Shown here: positions 44,615-53,524 of the stretch, piece by piece
Numbering within the stretch: the stretch's first letter is position 1
Layout: each line of letters opens with the position of its first letter
Assembly: GCF_013870515.1 (NCBI RefSeq)
Contig: NZ_JACBXA010000002.1
Span: 1-64,000 of the forward strand
Direction of reading: 5' to 3'
Source: Streptomyces albidus (ex Kaewkla and Franco 2022)
GTDB lineage: Bacteria > Actinomycetota > Actinomycetes > Streptomycetales > Streptomycetaceae
DNA: 64,000 nt
Position numbers and translations under genes: made by a program
Notes under the pieces: generated by a model
Seen by the model: only the letters and a program-made list of their open reading frames with translations
Told to the model about the DNA's origin: nothing
The model's database searches: none

Positions 44615-44935
44615 TCAGGCGCCGGGGGCGCGGTAGGGGACCTGCCGGTGGGCGGCCTCGTCGATCTCCTCCAGAGTGAGGAGTGGCGTGGCCCGGGTGT
44701 GGACGGCACCGCTGGCTTTGGCGGTGAGGCTGATGGCCGCCATGGACGCCGGGTCGGGGACGTCGACGATGAGCACGAGATCGTCCTCACCGAAAGCGAA
44801 GTACATGCCCTCAACCGTGCCGCCGAGGCCGGTGACGACCTGGTCGACGGCGGCGCGGCGGCCACTCGCGCCTTCGTTGAGCAGTCCTTTCGTGCCCTCG
44901 GTTGTGTAGGTGGACTGAATGAGGAACTTCGGCAT
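44615..44935 (-). CDS. GYD-domain protein
   Basis: This 106-residue protein is a small ferredoxin-like-fold GYD protein. PKFLIQSTYTTEGTKGLLNEGASGRRAAVDQVVTGLGGTVEGMYFAFGEDDLVLIVDVPDPASMAAISL contains the conserved GEDDLVLIVDVPD stretch; the usual FGxYD is FGEDD here. TRATPLLTLEEIDEAAHR ends it. Function is unknown. The ATG at 44935 lies in a GC-rich context with a GGGAG a little further upstream. It appears monocistronic. Confidence 0.85.
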   Translation of the reverse strand: MPKFLIQSTYTTEGTKGLLNEGASGRRAAVDQVVTGLGGTVEGMYFAFGEDDLVLIVDVPDPASMAAISLTAKASGAVHTRATPLLTLEEIDEAAHRQVPYRAPGA

Positions 44936-45422
44936 GCGGACGCTCCCTGCCCATCGCTCGACCGGTGTGAACAAGCGCCTTCCCGCTCTGACCTCGGCCG
45001 CCGCCCATCGAGCGGCTGGATTCACCTGACCGCGCCGAGCGGGGCCGGCGTGACGCACCATCGAGTCGATGGGCTGCGGCGCGCTGCCAGGACGCGGGGT
45101 ATCCGTGACCTCAAGGCCGATCCTCACCGGTGCAGCATCAGGTTTGACCCATCGGCGAGGGAGTCGTCCAGGTGCGCCCCCCGGAGGGGCAAACGGGGCA
45201 TGGACTGTGCCGGGCCATCCTGCGCGTCCCGGCTCACCTCGGGCTCCCGTGACGTCGTCGCCGGAGGTGGCGTGGAAAGCCGCTGACCCGCCGGGCGACG
45301 AGCGCCCGGCGGGTCAGTGCCAGGGGTCAGACGGACCGGACGACGGCGTCCGGCCGTGCGGGACCGATCACCGGCGACAGGGCCGGGTCGAGCCGGTCAA
45401 CCTGGCGGATCCTGCGACCGGT
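44936..45422. other. 487-bp intergenic region with a strong terminator
   Basis: Apart from the hairpin at 45283-45317 nothing gene-like is seen; frames on both strands are shadows. The left part must hold the GYD promoter. Confidence 0.45.
45283..45317 (-). terminator. terminator of the LVIVD gene
   Basis: A perfect 15-bp stem (45283-45297 and 45303-45317) with a 5-base loop lies 105 bases beyond the LVIVD stop codon. Confidence 0.75.
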
Positions 45423-46904
45423 TCATCGGTACCTGGGCTGCGTCTGCACGTTGAGCTCGTCCAGGCGCACGCGCTTGGCTCCGTTCGTCCGGGGGTCGTC
45501 GATGCGCAGTACGTCGAAGCCCTTCTCGATGTCGTTCGAGAAGATGTGGCCGTTGTAGTAATACGCCGACCACGACCCGCCGACCTGGAGGGTGTCCGTG
45601 GCGAGCGGGCCGCGCTCGAAGTAGCCGATCTCCTTGGGCTTCCGGGAGTCGGTGAAGTCCCAGATGGAGACGCCCCCCTGGTACCACGCCTGGACCATGA
45701 TGTCGCGGCCCCGGACGGGGATGAGCGAACCGTTGTGGGCGACGCAGTTCTCCGTCTCGGCCTGGTGCCGCGGGATCTTGAAGTAACTGCGGAACGCGAG
45801 CTGCCTCTTGTCGCCCTTTCCGACGATCTGGTAGATCCCGTCCGCGCCGTGGTTCGGGCCGGTCGCCTCGTTGCACGTCGGCGCACCGCCGCCGCCCAAC
45901 TCGTCCGTGAACACGACCTTGTTGCCTCGCTGGTTGAACGTCGCGGAGTGCCAGAAGGCGAAGTTGACGTTGTCCTGCACCCGGTCGATCACCCGTGGCT
46001 TCACCGGGTTCGAGATGTCCATCAGGAGGCCGTCACCCATGCAGGCGCCCGCGGCCAGCTTCAACTTCGGGTATGCGGTGATGTCGTGGCAGCCCGAGGT
46101 CGTGGACACGCCGGGGTTGGTCGGCGCACCTGGGTTCCCACCGTCCGGGAAGAGCACCGGGAAGTCCACGACCGCGGCGGCCTCAGGCGCCGAACGCGGC
46201 ACCTTGATGACCGAGATCCCGTCGTGTGGCGGCTGGCAGTCCGGGAAGGCCTCACTCGGCGAGTAGGACGACACGTAGACGTAGACGTTGCGCTTCTCCG
46301 GCACGAGGGTGTGCGTGTGAGAGCCGCAGGCGGTCTCGACGGCAGAGACGTACTTCGGGTTCCTCTTGTCGCTGATGTCGAAGATCTTCATGCCCTCCCA
46401 CGACGACTTCTCGCTCGCGGGCCGGGTCGTGCTGTTGCAGGAGTTGTCGCTGCGCGAGGAGTCGGTGGACAGGAAGAGCAGGTCGCCGGAGACGGATATG
46501 TCGTTCTGCGAGCCGGGGCAGAGCACCTGACTCACCGTCTTCGGGTCCGTCGGGTCGCTGACGTCGAAGATCCGGAAACCGTCGTAGTTGCCGGCGAAGG
46601 CGTACTTGCCTTGGAAGGCGAGGTCCGAGTTGAAGCCCTTCAGCGCGTCCTTGGGGACACTGGCCAGCTTCTTCACGTTGGCGCTGTGGGCTTCTTCGTC
46701 CACGCCAGGTATGTCGCCGTTCTTGATGGCCGCCTTGGCCTCGGCCTCATCGCTCTTGCTCACCCCGGATTCGGCTGATGAACCCCCGGGTTCGGGTATC
46801 GCAGCTGCGGGCCCGGCCGCGAGGAGCGAAGCGATCAGCCCGGCAGCGGCCGCTGCGACGACGAGACGTCTACGTCGCTTGCGGATCTTATGAAATGACG
46901 CCAC
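45423..46904 (-). CDS. secreted LVIVD-repeat beta-propeller protein
   Basis: This 493-residue exported protein has a long twin-basic signal peptide (KIRKRRRRLVVAAAAAGLIASLLAAGPAAA), cut near 36. The rest is a beta-propeller of LVIVD-type repeats: FQGKYAFAGNYDGFRIFDVSDPTDPK, GMKIFDISDKRNPKYV, GLLMDISNPVKPRVID, GVSIWDFTDSRKPKEIG and GFDVLRIDDPRTNG. Several His and Cys residues (GSHTHTL, CHDI, CVAHNGS) could bind metal. It is divergent from a DUF305 lipoprotein over 175 bp, a pairing I recall in Streptomyces and suggesting shared control. Function unknown. Confidence 0.88.
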   Translation of the reverse strand: MASFHKIRKRRRRLVVAAAAAGLIASLLAAGPAAAIPEPGGSSAESGVSKSDEAEAKAAIKNGDIPGVDEEAHSANVKKLASVPKDALKGFNSDLAFQGKYAFAGNYDGFRIFDVSDPTDPKTVSQVLCPGSQNDISVSGDLLFLSTDSSRSDNSCNSTTRPASEKSSWEGMKIFDISDKRNPKYVSAVETACGSHTHTLVPEKRNVYVYVSSYSPSEAFPDCQPPHDGISVIKVPRSAPEAAAVVDFPVLFPDGGNPGAPTNPGVSTTSGCHDITAYPKLKLAAGACMGDGLLMDISNPVKPRVIDRVQDNVNFAFWHSATFNQRGNKVVFTDELGGGGAPTCNEATGPNHGADGIYQIVGKGDKRQLAFRSYFKIPRHQAETENCVAHNGSLIPVRGRDIMVQAWYQGGVSIWDFTDSRKPKEIGYFERGPLATDTLQVGGSWSAYYYNGHIFSNDIEKGFDVLRIDDPRTNGAKRVRLDELNVQTQPRYR

Positions 46905-47079
46905 GACCTACTCCTCTGTTCAGTTTCGGGGTGAACGGTTGGATCGCGCCAAGTATGACCACACTATGGGCGCAGCAGAAGATGAAATGACGTTGTGATG
47001 GGGAGTCACGCTGACAGGGTCGGCTGTGTCAGCGCGTGCCAGGACAGGTTCTTGTCGGTTCCAGGGCCCAGGAGGTCTC

Positions 47080-47769
47080 GTGCTCGACCGCAGTACAACA
47101 CCGCTTACACCCGCCCTCATGGCCGCGACCAGGACCGTGATCGCGGCCGCGGCGGTCCTCGCCCTGGCAGGCTGCACCTCGGAGCCGGCTGCTCAGTCGG
47201 ACTCCGACAGAGCCTCGGTGGTGGCTCCGGGCAAGCCCGGGGAAGCGGCCAAGAAGCTGTCGGCTGAGGAGGCCCGCAAGTCCGTGGGGGACGACAGCCC
47301 CAACTCGGCGGACTTCGGCTACGTCCAGAGCATGATCAAGCATCACGGGCAGGCGCTGGTGATGACCTCACTCGCGTCGAAGCAGGGGGACTCCGCCAAG
47401 GTGAAGCGGATGGCCGGCCGCATCGATGCGGCGCAAGGGCCCGAAATCAAAGCCATGCGCGCCTGGTTGAAGAAGCAGGGCGGCGATCACAAGTCCGGCT
47501 CTCACGGTGGGCACGAGCACGGCAGCGCGCACGACCACGGGTCGATGCCCGGCATGGCGACCGAACGGCAACTCGATGAGCTGCGTGACGCCGAGGGCGA
47601 GGACTTCGACCGGCTCTTCCTGAAGTTGATGATCACCCATCACCAAGGCGCGGTCACCATGGCCACGGAGGTCTCCATGGAGGGCCGCAACGCCTTCGTC
47701 GGGGACATGGCGAACGACGTGATCGCGCAGCAGACGAGCGAGATCCATCGCATGCGGGGGATGTCGTAG
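47080..47769 (+). CDS. DUF305 lipoprotein
   Basis: This 229-residue protein has a signal peptide ending VLALAGCTSEP, so it should be a lipoprotein. Two DUF305 halves follow, each with a paired-His motif: YVQSMIKHHGQALVMTSLA and LKLMITHHQGAVTMATEV, separated by a His-rich linker (GSHGGHEHGSAHDHGS). The fold is a ferritin-like helical bundle, and the His-rich parts suggest copper or other metal binding at the cell surface. GTG 47080 follows AGGAGG by four bases, a decisive site. It is divergent from the LVIVD protein and may act with it. Confidence 0.9.
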   Translation: MLDRSTTPLTPALMAATRTVIAAAAVLALAGCTSEPAAQSDSDRASVVAPGKPGEAAKKLSAEEARKSVGDDSPNSADFGYVQSMIKHHGQALVMTSLASKQGDSAKVKRMAGRIDAAQGPEIKAMRAWLKKQGGDHKSGSHGGHEHGSAHDHGSMPGMATERQLDELRDAEGEDFDRLFLKLMITHHQGAVTMATEVSMEGRNAFVGDMANDVIAQQTSEIHRMRGMS

Positions 47770-47826
47770 CGAAGGGGGCGAGCCAACCGGACCGGCGGTC
47801 ACCGTCGCCACGCAACACCCGCCGCG

Positions 47827-47857
47827 CCGTCGCCTGCCGTGAGGAGCGCGGCGACGG
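47827..47857. terminator. convergent hairpin
   Basis: CCGTCGCC (47827-47834) pairs with GGCGACGG (47850-47857) in the 131-bp gap between the DUF305 gene and the convergent kinase-like gene. Confidence 0.45.
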
Positions 47858-47900
47858 GACGGGCACCTAGCGGCCACCACACCCGACTCGAAGTCCGCGT

Positions 47901-48752
47901 TCAGCCCTGGGTACCCGGGCCGTTGCGATCGAGGGCCGCCCGGATCTGGCTGAGCCACTCCGTGCCCAGCCGGCGCCCGTTCGGGAGTTGGTCGCCTCGA
48001 TCCCAGCGCCACGTCGTGATCATCGCCAGCACGAGGACCCGGCACTCGCGCAGCAGGTCCTGATTCACGCCCGGACAGTGCCCGCTGACTTCTTCGGGCA
48101 CATGGGCGAGGTCGAATTCGACGGGCCCACGGCAACACGTCTCAAGGTCGATGAACAACAGCCCGTTCTTCGTGGCGAGCACGTTGCCCGGGTGAGGCTC
48201 GCCGTGCAGCAGCTGCTCGGCTCCGTCGTGCTCGCCGATCACTCGTCTCAGGCTTCGTAGCGTGTCGCCGAGCAACTCCCGGTCCGCGCCGGCGAGCGCC
48301 GGAGTGCGGTCGCGGTTCGCCACGAGTTGCTGAGCCTGCTCGACTCGATCCGTGAATCGCGGCGTCGGGACATCAAGCCTGCGCATGCCGGCATGAAGCC
48401 GCTCGAGCGCGCTGGCGTAGTCGGCAGGTGAGACCTCTCGCGGTGTCACGGGTTGGTAGTAGGTCCACAGCGTGACCTCGAAGCCGTCGCTCTCGTGGAC
48501 GCGCGGCTCCACTCGAGGTTCGAGAGCAGCCACAGGGCACCCGGATTCGGCGAGCCGTTGAGCGAGATCGATCTCGAACTGTGCGACCTGATGCGCTACA
48601 GGTGCCACCCGGGCCAGGACGTCACAAGGCAGCAGACGCAGAGTGAGCTTGTTCGAGTCATGAAGAACGGTGGCGTCGTCGACTGCCAGGCCGAGTGATG
48701 AGGCGGTCGACATGGCGGCGGCCACCGCACGCTGAACCTCTGAGGCGTGCAT
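47901..48752 (-). CDS. aminoglycoside phosphotransferase (APH)-fold kinase-like protein
   Basis: This 283-residue protein has the protein-kinase-like APH fold. The catalytic loop reads LLHGEPHPGNVLATKNG (about 195-211), then LLFIDLETCCRGPVEFDLAH with the metal-binding Asp. The usual HGDxHPGN Asp is Glu, so activity may be reduced or altered; I recall similar HGEPHPGN proteins as a separate actinobacterial branch. RLHAGMRRLDVP and the Trp-rich WRWDRGDQ end it. The natural substrate is unknown and resistance should not be assumed. ATG 48752 is chosen over one 15 codons upstream. Confidence 0.82.
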   Translation of the reverse strand: MHASEVQRAVAAAMSTASSLGLAVDDATVLHDSNKLTLRLLPCDVLARVAPVAHQVAQFEIDLAQRLAESGCPVAALEPRVEPRVHESDGFEVTLWTYYQPVTPREVSPADYASALERLHAGMRRLDVPTPRFTDRVEQAQQLVANRDRTPALAGADRELLGDTLRSLRRVIGEHDGAEQLLHGEPHPGNVLATKNGLLFIDLETCCRGPVEFDLAHVPEEVSGHCPGVNQDLLRECRVLVLAMITTWRWDRGDQLPNGRRLGTEWLSQIRAALDRNGPGTQG

Positions 48753-49179
48753 CTTCGCCCGGCCCCTTCCGTTTACTTCGGCTGTTCGGCCCGACAACCG
48801 TCAAACCACGCAAGTGATTCAGCTCAAGGTACTGGTCAAGCCGTCAGGAGGCGGCGTCCGTCGTGGCTGCGGACATGCGGCCCGCTGTCCTCCAGGACGT
48901 CCAGCAGCCGGATCGTGTAGACCTCGGAACGCGGTCTGCCACCCCTCCAGGGGTGAGCCAGGAGGCGCTACTGGTCGACCGCGCCGGACGTTGCAGGGCG
49001 TCGGTCTCGCCAGTGGCGACGGCGTTTCGACGGCCGGCTCGATCGTCGCGATCGCACTGGCCGACCGGTAGTCATCGAACAAGACCCACCGGCCAGTTGG
49101 CACGAGCGCCCCGAGGACAGCGTGCGAGACAACGAGGATGCGGCAACGACGGGGCCGGCTCGCTCCCGTCGTGCCAAGG
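48753..49179. other. 427-bp intergenic region, possible decayed coding stretch
   Basis: On the minus strand at about 49010-49145 some 45 codons read RILVVSHAVLGALVPTGRWV and onward with coding-like third positions, but there is no start codon with a ribosome site and bias is lost after it. Otherwise nothing is seen. Confidence 0.35.
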
Positions 49180-50685
49180 CTATTCGTCGGCGTCGTAGAC
49201 GGTCAGCTCGCGATGCTTGGAGAAGCCGTGCCTGGAGAAGAGGCGGGGGAGGTCCGTCGGTTGGTTGCGAAGCTCGGCGTCGAGGAAGCCGATGGTCAGC
49301 TCGGTGATGATGCGGTTGGGTTCGGTGCGTCCGCGGGTGCCGACCAGCGACGGCACCGGCGGCATCCACAGGGGCGCGTCGGTGAAGGTCGGGTGGGTGG
49401 TGCCGGGGATGGTGAGCATGTAGGCGGTCGTCGTGCTGCGCTCGAGCCCTTGTCCCAGCTCGGGGAGATAGGTGGGGTTGTCCTCCAGCCCGATCTGGCT
49501 GGTCATCGCCAGCGCCGGCTGGTCGTATGGCCCGGGATGGGCGTCGTACGGACGGCCGTCGAGGGCGATCACCGCGGAGAAGCGTTCATCGGTGCGGGCG
49601 GCTTGGAAGGCGCCGCCTACGCCGGCCGACATGCCGACGGCCGCGGCGCGGTCGGTGTCCAGCCGGCCGGTGAGGACGCTCTTCACTTGGCCGCTGTCGA
49701 GGCGGCCGAGGTGGGTGAGGGCCGAGCTGAGATCGCGGGCCTTCACCGCTGCCAACTTCTCGCTCAACTGTCGGGCTTCGGCATCGGAGCTGAATTTCTG
49801 CTCCGCCCAGCGAACCGTCCGGCCGTCGGCGAACCTGACCGCTGCCGAGACGTAGGGGTGGTCGAGCGCGGCGACCACGTAGCCTTTGCTGGCCAGTTCC
49901 TCGGCCCAGGCGGTGTTCGTGGTGCGCCCCATGCCTCCACCCGGGGAGAACAGCACCACCGGGAACTGTTCCTTGCCGGAGGCGACCGGCGCGTCGGGCA
50001 CCGAGTTGGTGCGGGCCTTCGCCTGGCCGTCGAGAACGAATCGGGGGATCCCGAGAAAGTCTCCGAAGCCCTCGGCGACGGCGTTCACCTCGGCCTCCGA
50101 GCGGCCCAGGTAGGGCGCCCGCTCCACCTTGTCCGGGCTTGCCTGGGCCGGGTACCAGATCTGGGCCTGCAGCTCACGCCCATCATCGGGATCGGACGTC
50201 CACTTCTCGGGCCGGTCGGGGTCGGTCCACTCGATGACGGTGGTGCCGACCGCGTGCTTTCCGGTCGGCGTGGGGAAGTCCGGGGCGGGGAAGGTGATCG
50301 CCGTGCCCACACCGGCGACGATCGCCAGGACGCCGGCCGCGGAACCTGGTCCGGCCAGCCACCAGCGCATGCGCCGACCGCCGGGCTTCCCCGACATGGT
50401 CCGGGCCGTGAACGGCAGCACCACCACGACCGCCACCAGCACCGGGACCATCTGCCAGCGAAGACCGGCCACCGCGAGCACCGCCGCGGACACCAACGAC
50501 ACTGCTGTAGCACCGATCGCGACCCGGCGCCGGAATCGCGGTGGCAGCCAGCGGGCCGACACCAGCGCGAGTGCGCTCACGACAAGGACTGCTTCGATCG
50601 GGGTCATGCCGATTCCGCCGATCGTCTCGTTCACAGAGGCGGTGGCAAGGGAGATCGGCTGAGTACTGCTGCTCGATGCTGGCAT
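49180..50685 (-). CDS. membrane-anchored alpha/beta hydrolase, PAF-acetylhydrolase/chlorophyllase-like
   Basis: This 501-residue protein has three to four transmembrane helices in its first 135 residues (AVLVVSALALVSARWLP, VAIGATAVSLVSAAVLAVAGL, VPVLVAVVVVLPFTA, AAGVLAIVAGVGTAITFP). An alpha/beta-hydrolase domain follows. FPVVLFSPGGGMGR is the oxyanion loop, VGMSAGVGGAFQAA holds the nucleophile Ser (near 355), AVIALDGRPYDAHPG carries the acid region and IPGTTHPTFTD the His. It resembles bacterial PAF-acetylhydrolase-like lipases of actinomycetes. ATG 50685 follows GGAG. It lies beyond the response regulator on the same strand, 129 bp away, and may be read through from that operon. Confidence 0.82.
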   Translation of the reverse strand: MPASSSSTQPISLATASVNETIGGIGMTPIEAVLVVSALALVSARWLPPRFRRRVAIGATAVSLVSAAVLAVAGLRWQMVPVLVAVVVVLPFTARTMSGKPGGRRMRWWLAGPGSAAGVLAIVAGVGTAITFPAPDFPTPTGKHAVGTTVIEWTDPDRPEKWTSDPDDGRELQAQIWYPAQASPDKVERAPYLGRSEAEVNAVAEGFGDFLGIPRFVLDGQAKARTNSVPDAPVASGKEQFPVVLFSPGGGMGRTTNTAWAEELASKGYVVAALDHPYVSAAVRFADGRTVRWAEQKFSSDAEARQLSEKLAAVKARDLSSALTHLGRLDSGQVKSVLTGRLDTDRAAAVGMSAGVGGAFQAARTDERFSAVIALDGRPYDAHPGPYDQPALAMTSQIGLEDNPTYLPELGQGLERSTTTAYMLTIPGTTHPTFTDAPLWMPPVPSLVGTRGRTEPNRIITELTIGFLDAELRNQPTDLPRLFSRHGFSKHRELTVYDADE

Positions 50686-50814
50686 GACGGCTCCAGAGTG
50701 CACGGCCTCAAGGGCCGCCCGGTAAGGGTCTTTTGGTGGAAGCCCAGTGGCTGGGCGACCCATGGGTGGTGGGCTGACGGAAGGTGCTGACACCGCGCGG
50801 CGGTCCGTCCGCTG

Positions 50815-51477
50815 TCATCCGGGGCGGACGAGCCGCGTCTCGTAGGCGAGGACCACGGCCTGCACCCGGTCGCGCAGCTCCAACTTCGCCAGGATCCGGT
50901 TGAGATGGGTCTTGACGGTGGCCTCGGCCAGGTGGAGCGCGGCGGCGATCTCGGCGTTCGACAAGCCGCTCGCTACCTCGATGAGCACTTCGCGCTCGCG
51001 TGTCGTGAGCCTCTCCAGCCGGTCGTCCTCCACCGTGCCGCGGTCGGCGGGCAGTTGGTGGGCGAAGGTCTCCAGCAGACGGCGGGTGATCCGCGGGGAG
51101 ACCACCGCGTCCCCCGCGGCGACGCTGCGGATCGCGGCGAGCAGTTCCTCGGGCAGTGCGTTCTTCAAGAGGAAGCCCGACGCCCCGGACTTGAGTCCCG
51201 CGAAGGCGTGTTCGTCGAGGTCGAAGGTGGTGAGGATGAGCACCCGGGTCTCTGGGCAGTCCCGGGTGATGCGTGCTGTCGCCTCGATTCCGTCGGTGCC
51301 GGGCATGCGCACGTCCATCAGCACGACATCGGGGTTCAACTGCCGTACCAGGCGTACGGCTTCGGCGCCGTCACCGGCCTCGCCGACCGGTTCCATGTCC
51401 GGCTGGGCCTCCAGCACCATGGTGAAGGCCAGGCGCAGCAGCGGTTCGTCATCGGCGAGCAGGATGCGGATCGTCAC
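50815..51477 (-). CDS. NarL/LuxR-family response regulator
   Basis: This 220-residue regulator has a receiver domain (residues 3-120) with the acidic pair ADDE at 8-11, phospho-acceptor Asp55 in VVLMDVRMPG, Thr in LILTTFD and the conserved Lys in GFLLKNALPEEL. The C-terminal LuxR helix-turn-helix (LTTREREVLIEVASGLSNAEIAAALHLAEATVKTHLNRILAKL) is at about 150-205. GTG overlaps the kinase stop by four bases. It completes an ABC-kinase-regulator operon and probably controls the exporter genes upstream of it. Confidence 0.95.
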   Translation of the reverse strand: MTIRILLADDEPLLRLAFTMVLEAQPDMEPVGEAGDGAEAVRLVRQLNPDVVLMDVRMPGTDGIEATARITRDCPETRVLILTTFDLDEHAFAGLKSGASGFLLKNALPEELLAAIRSVAAGDAVVSPRITRRLLETFAHQLPADRGTVEDDRLERLTTREREVLIEVASGLSNAEIAAALHLAEATVKTHLNRILAKLELRDRVQAVVLAYETRLVRPG

Positions 51478-52700
51478 GCGGCACCGGCTCCCGCCGTGCC
51501 GAGACCGAGGCGGGCCGACACCCGCCAACCACTGCCGTGCGGGAGAGGGCCCGCCTCCAACGTCGCCCCGTACGCGGCCGCGCGCTCCCGCATACCCGGG
51601 ATGCCGTGCCCGGACGGTGAGCCGTCTGCCTCCGCGTTGCGGTCGGTGCCCGCGCCGTCGTCTGTGACATCGACGGCGACGGCCTCGGCGGAGCACCGCA
51701 CCCGGACTTCGGCGCGGGTGCCTACCGGGGTGTGCTTGAGGGTGTTGGTCAACGCCTCCTGCACCAGGCGGTAGACGGTCAGTTGCGCGGCGGCGGAGAC
51801 GGGAGACGGATCACCCGTCTGATCGAGACGGGTCGGCAGTCCGGCGGCCCGCACCTGGTCGGCGAGAGACTCCAACTGCGCGATGCCGGGCATCGGATGG
51901 CGCAGTGAGTCCGGTTCGTCCGCCCGCAGGACTCCGAGGAACCGCCGCATGTCGGTGAGGGCTTGCCGTCCCGTACGGGAGATCTGCCGCATGGCGGCGG
52001 TCGTCGTGTCGGGGGAGCGGAACTGGGCGAAGACCGCGCCGTCGGCAAGTGCGACCATCACGGACAGGTTGTGGCTGACGATGTCGTGCATCTCGCGGGC
52101 GATACGGGCCCGTTCGTCCGCCACAGCGAGTTGGGCCCGCTGGTCGCGTTCACGCTCCAGACGTACGGCTCGGTCCTCCACGGACGCGAGGTAGGCACGC
52201 CTGGTCCGGACGTTCGTACCGATGACGGCGGCGGCGACGGCCATGGCGGTGAGGCTGATGATGTCGCCGACGACTCCGTCCTCGGGCGCCCAACTCAGGG
52301 AGTTCAGCACGATGCCCACTTCGAGGACGGCACCGGCCAGCAACGTGCGGCGCCGGTCGCAGTACGCGGCCACCGAGTAGAGGGCGATCAACAGCCCGAC
52401 ATCAGCGGAGAGTTGAACGTCGGTGAGCCACTGGACGAACGCCGTGGCGGCCACCGCACCGAACACGGCCAGCGGTGCCCGTCGCCGCCACACCAGGGGC
52501 ACCAGCAGCCCCGCCAGGAGGGCCAGGATGCACGGTTGGTCCCTCAGGTCGTCGCGGATGACGACGGCGGTCGGGACGAAGAGCAGGGCAACCAGCAGCG
52601 CGTCCACCGCCGTCGGCGACAGCCGGGCACGCGCCCGCAGCAGATGGAGACACCTGGTCAGGGTGCCCCGCGACAGTAGGTGCGGTGCCGAGGCCGTCAT
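51474..52700 (-). CDS. sensor histidine kinase (HisKA_3 type)
   Basis: This 408-residue membrane kinase has four to five transmembrane helices in the first 165 residues with almost no extracytoplasmic domain, as in intramembrane-sensing kinases. The dimerisation/phospho-acceptor helix ARIAREMHDIVSHNLSVM has His205. The HATPase domain carries VQEALTNTLKHTPVG, VDVTDDGAGT and GHGIPGMRERAAAYG (about 305-390). It overlaps the permease stop by one base and the regulator start by four. The arrangement fits a sensor for cell-envelope stress or peptide antibiotics that signals via the adjacent exporter. Confidence 0.94.
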   Translation of the reverse strand: MTASAPHLLSRGTLTRCLHLLRARARLSPTAVDALLVALLFVPTAVVIRDDLRDQPCILALLAGLLVPLVWRRRAPLAVFGAVAATAFVQWLTDVQLSADVGLLIALYSVAAYCDRRRTLLAGAVLEVGIVLNSLSWAPEDGVVGDIISLTAMAVAAAVIGTNVRTRRAYLASVEDRAVRLERERDQRAQLAVADERARIAREMHDIVSHNLSVMVALADGAVFAQFRSPDTTTAAMRQISRTGRQALTDMRRFLGVLRADEPDSLRHPMPGIAQLESLADQVRAAGLPTRLDQTGDPSPVSAAAQLTVYRLVQEALTNTLKHTPVGTRAEVRVRCSAEAVAVDVTDDGAGTDRNAEADGSPSGHGIPGMRERAAAYGATLEAGPLPHGSGWRVSARLGLGTAGAGAA

Positions 52701-53524
52701 TACGCGTCCCGCCGTTTCAGCACCACGGCGGCAGCGGCGAGCGCCACGGCCGCGTACAGGCACAGGACCGCGAAGCCGGCCCACGGGGCCGGCGACGCCG
52801 GGCCCGGATCAAGGGTGGCGACAGCGCGTCCGGCGTTGTTCGGCAGGTACTTGCCGATGCTGTCGGCCCAGGAGGCCGGGAGCGTCTTGACGACTTCCGG
52901 CACCACCAGCAGCAATCCGAAGACGGTGGTCGTGCCGCCCGCTGTGTTGCGGATCAGCGCGCCGATGCCGACGCTCAGCAGCCCCAGCATCGTCAGATAA
53001 AGACCGTTGCCGAGGACGACACGGGCGACACCGGGATCGCCCAGTGAGACCCCGATGCCCGTGGGTTTCAGCAGGTCCTGGCTGACCAGGAAGGCCGCCA
53101 GGGAAGCGGCGGTCATCAGGACGAAGACCACCGTTCCGTACACGGCGGCCTTGGCCCACAGGACCGGCAGACGGCGCGGTACCGAGGTGAGCGTGGCACG
53201 GATCATGCCGGTCGAGTACTCGGCCGTGATCACGAGAACACCCAGTACGCCGACTGCGAGTTGGGCGAGGTAGTAGCCGATCAGGCTCAGTGCGGCCGGT
53301 TCGTACGCTGCCCGCTCCGCCGCGGTCAGGTCCGGCCAGCGGCCGGCGGTGACGTTCGCGAAGAGAGGTCCCAGCCCGATCATCGCGATCGTCGCGGCGA
53401 CGAGCGTGAAGAACGTGGAGCGCACGGTGCGGAGTTTGACCCATTCGGAGATCAGAATCCGTGCCTGGGTGACATGGCCGTGGGCCGGCCGGGGGCGGGG
53501 GAACGCACCGGTGCTCGTGCTCAT
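52700..53524 (-). CDS. ABC transporter permease (ABC-2 type)
   Basis: This 274-residue permease has six hydrophobic helices in the ABC-2 order: an N-terminal ILISEWVKLRTVRSTFFTLVAATIAMIG, then LSLIGYYLAQLAVGVLGVLVITAEYSTGMIRATLTSVPRR. This is the coupling motif typical of NatB/BcrB-like exporters of antibiotics or ions. The C-terminal part has a large outside loop (PASWADSIGKYLPNNAGRAV). It overlaps the ATPase gene by four bases. Confidence 0.93.
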   Translation of the reverse strand: MSTSTGAFPRPRPAHGHVTQARILISEWVKLRTVRSTFFTLVAATIAMIGLGPLFANVTAGRWPDLTAAERAAYEPAALSLIGYYLAQLAVGVLGVLVITAEYSTGMIRATLTSVPRRLPVLWAKAAVYGTVVFVLMTAASLAAFLVSQDLLKPTGIGVSLGDPGVARVVLGNGLYLTMLGLLSVGIGALIRNTAGGTTTVFGLLLVVPEVVKTLPASWADSIGKYLPNNAGRAVATLDPGPASPAPWAGFAVLCLYAAVALAAAAVVLKRRDA

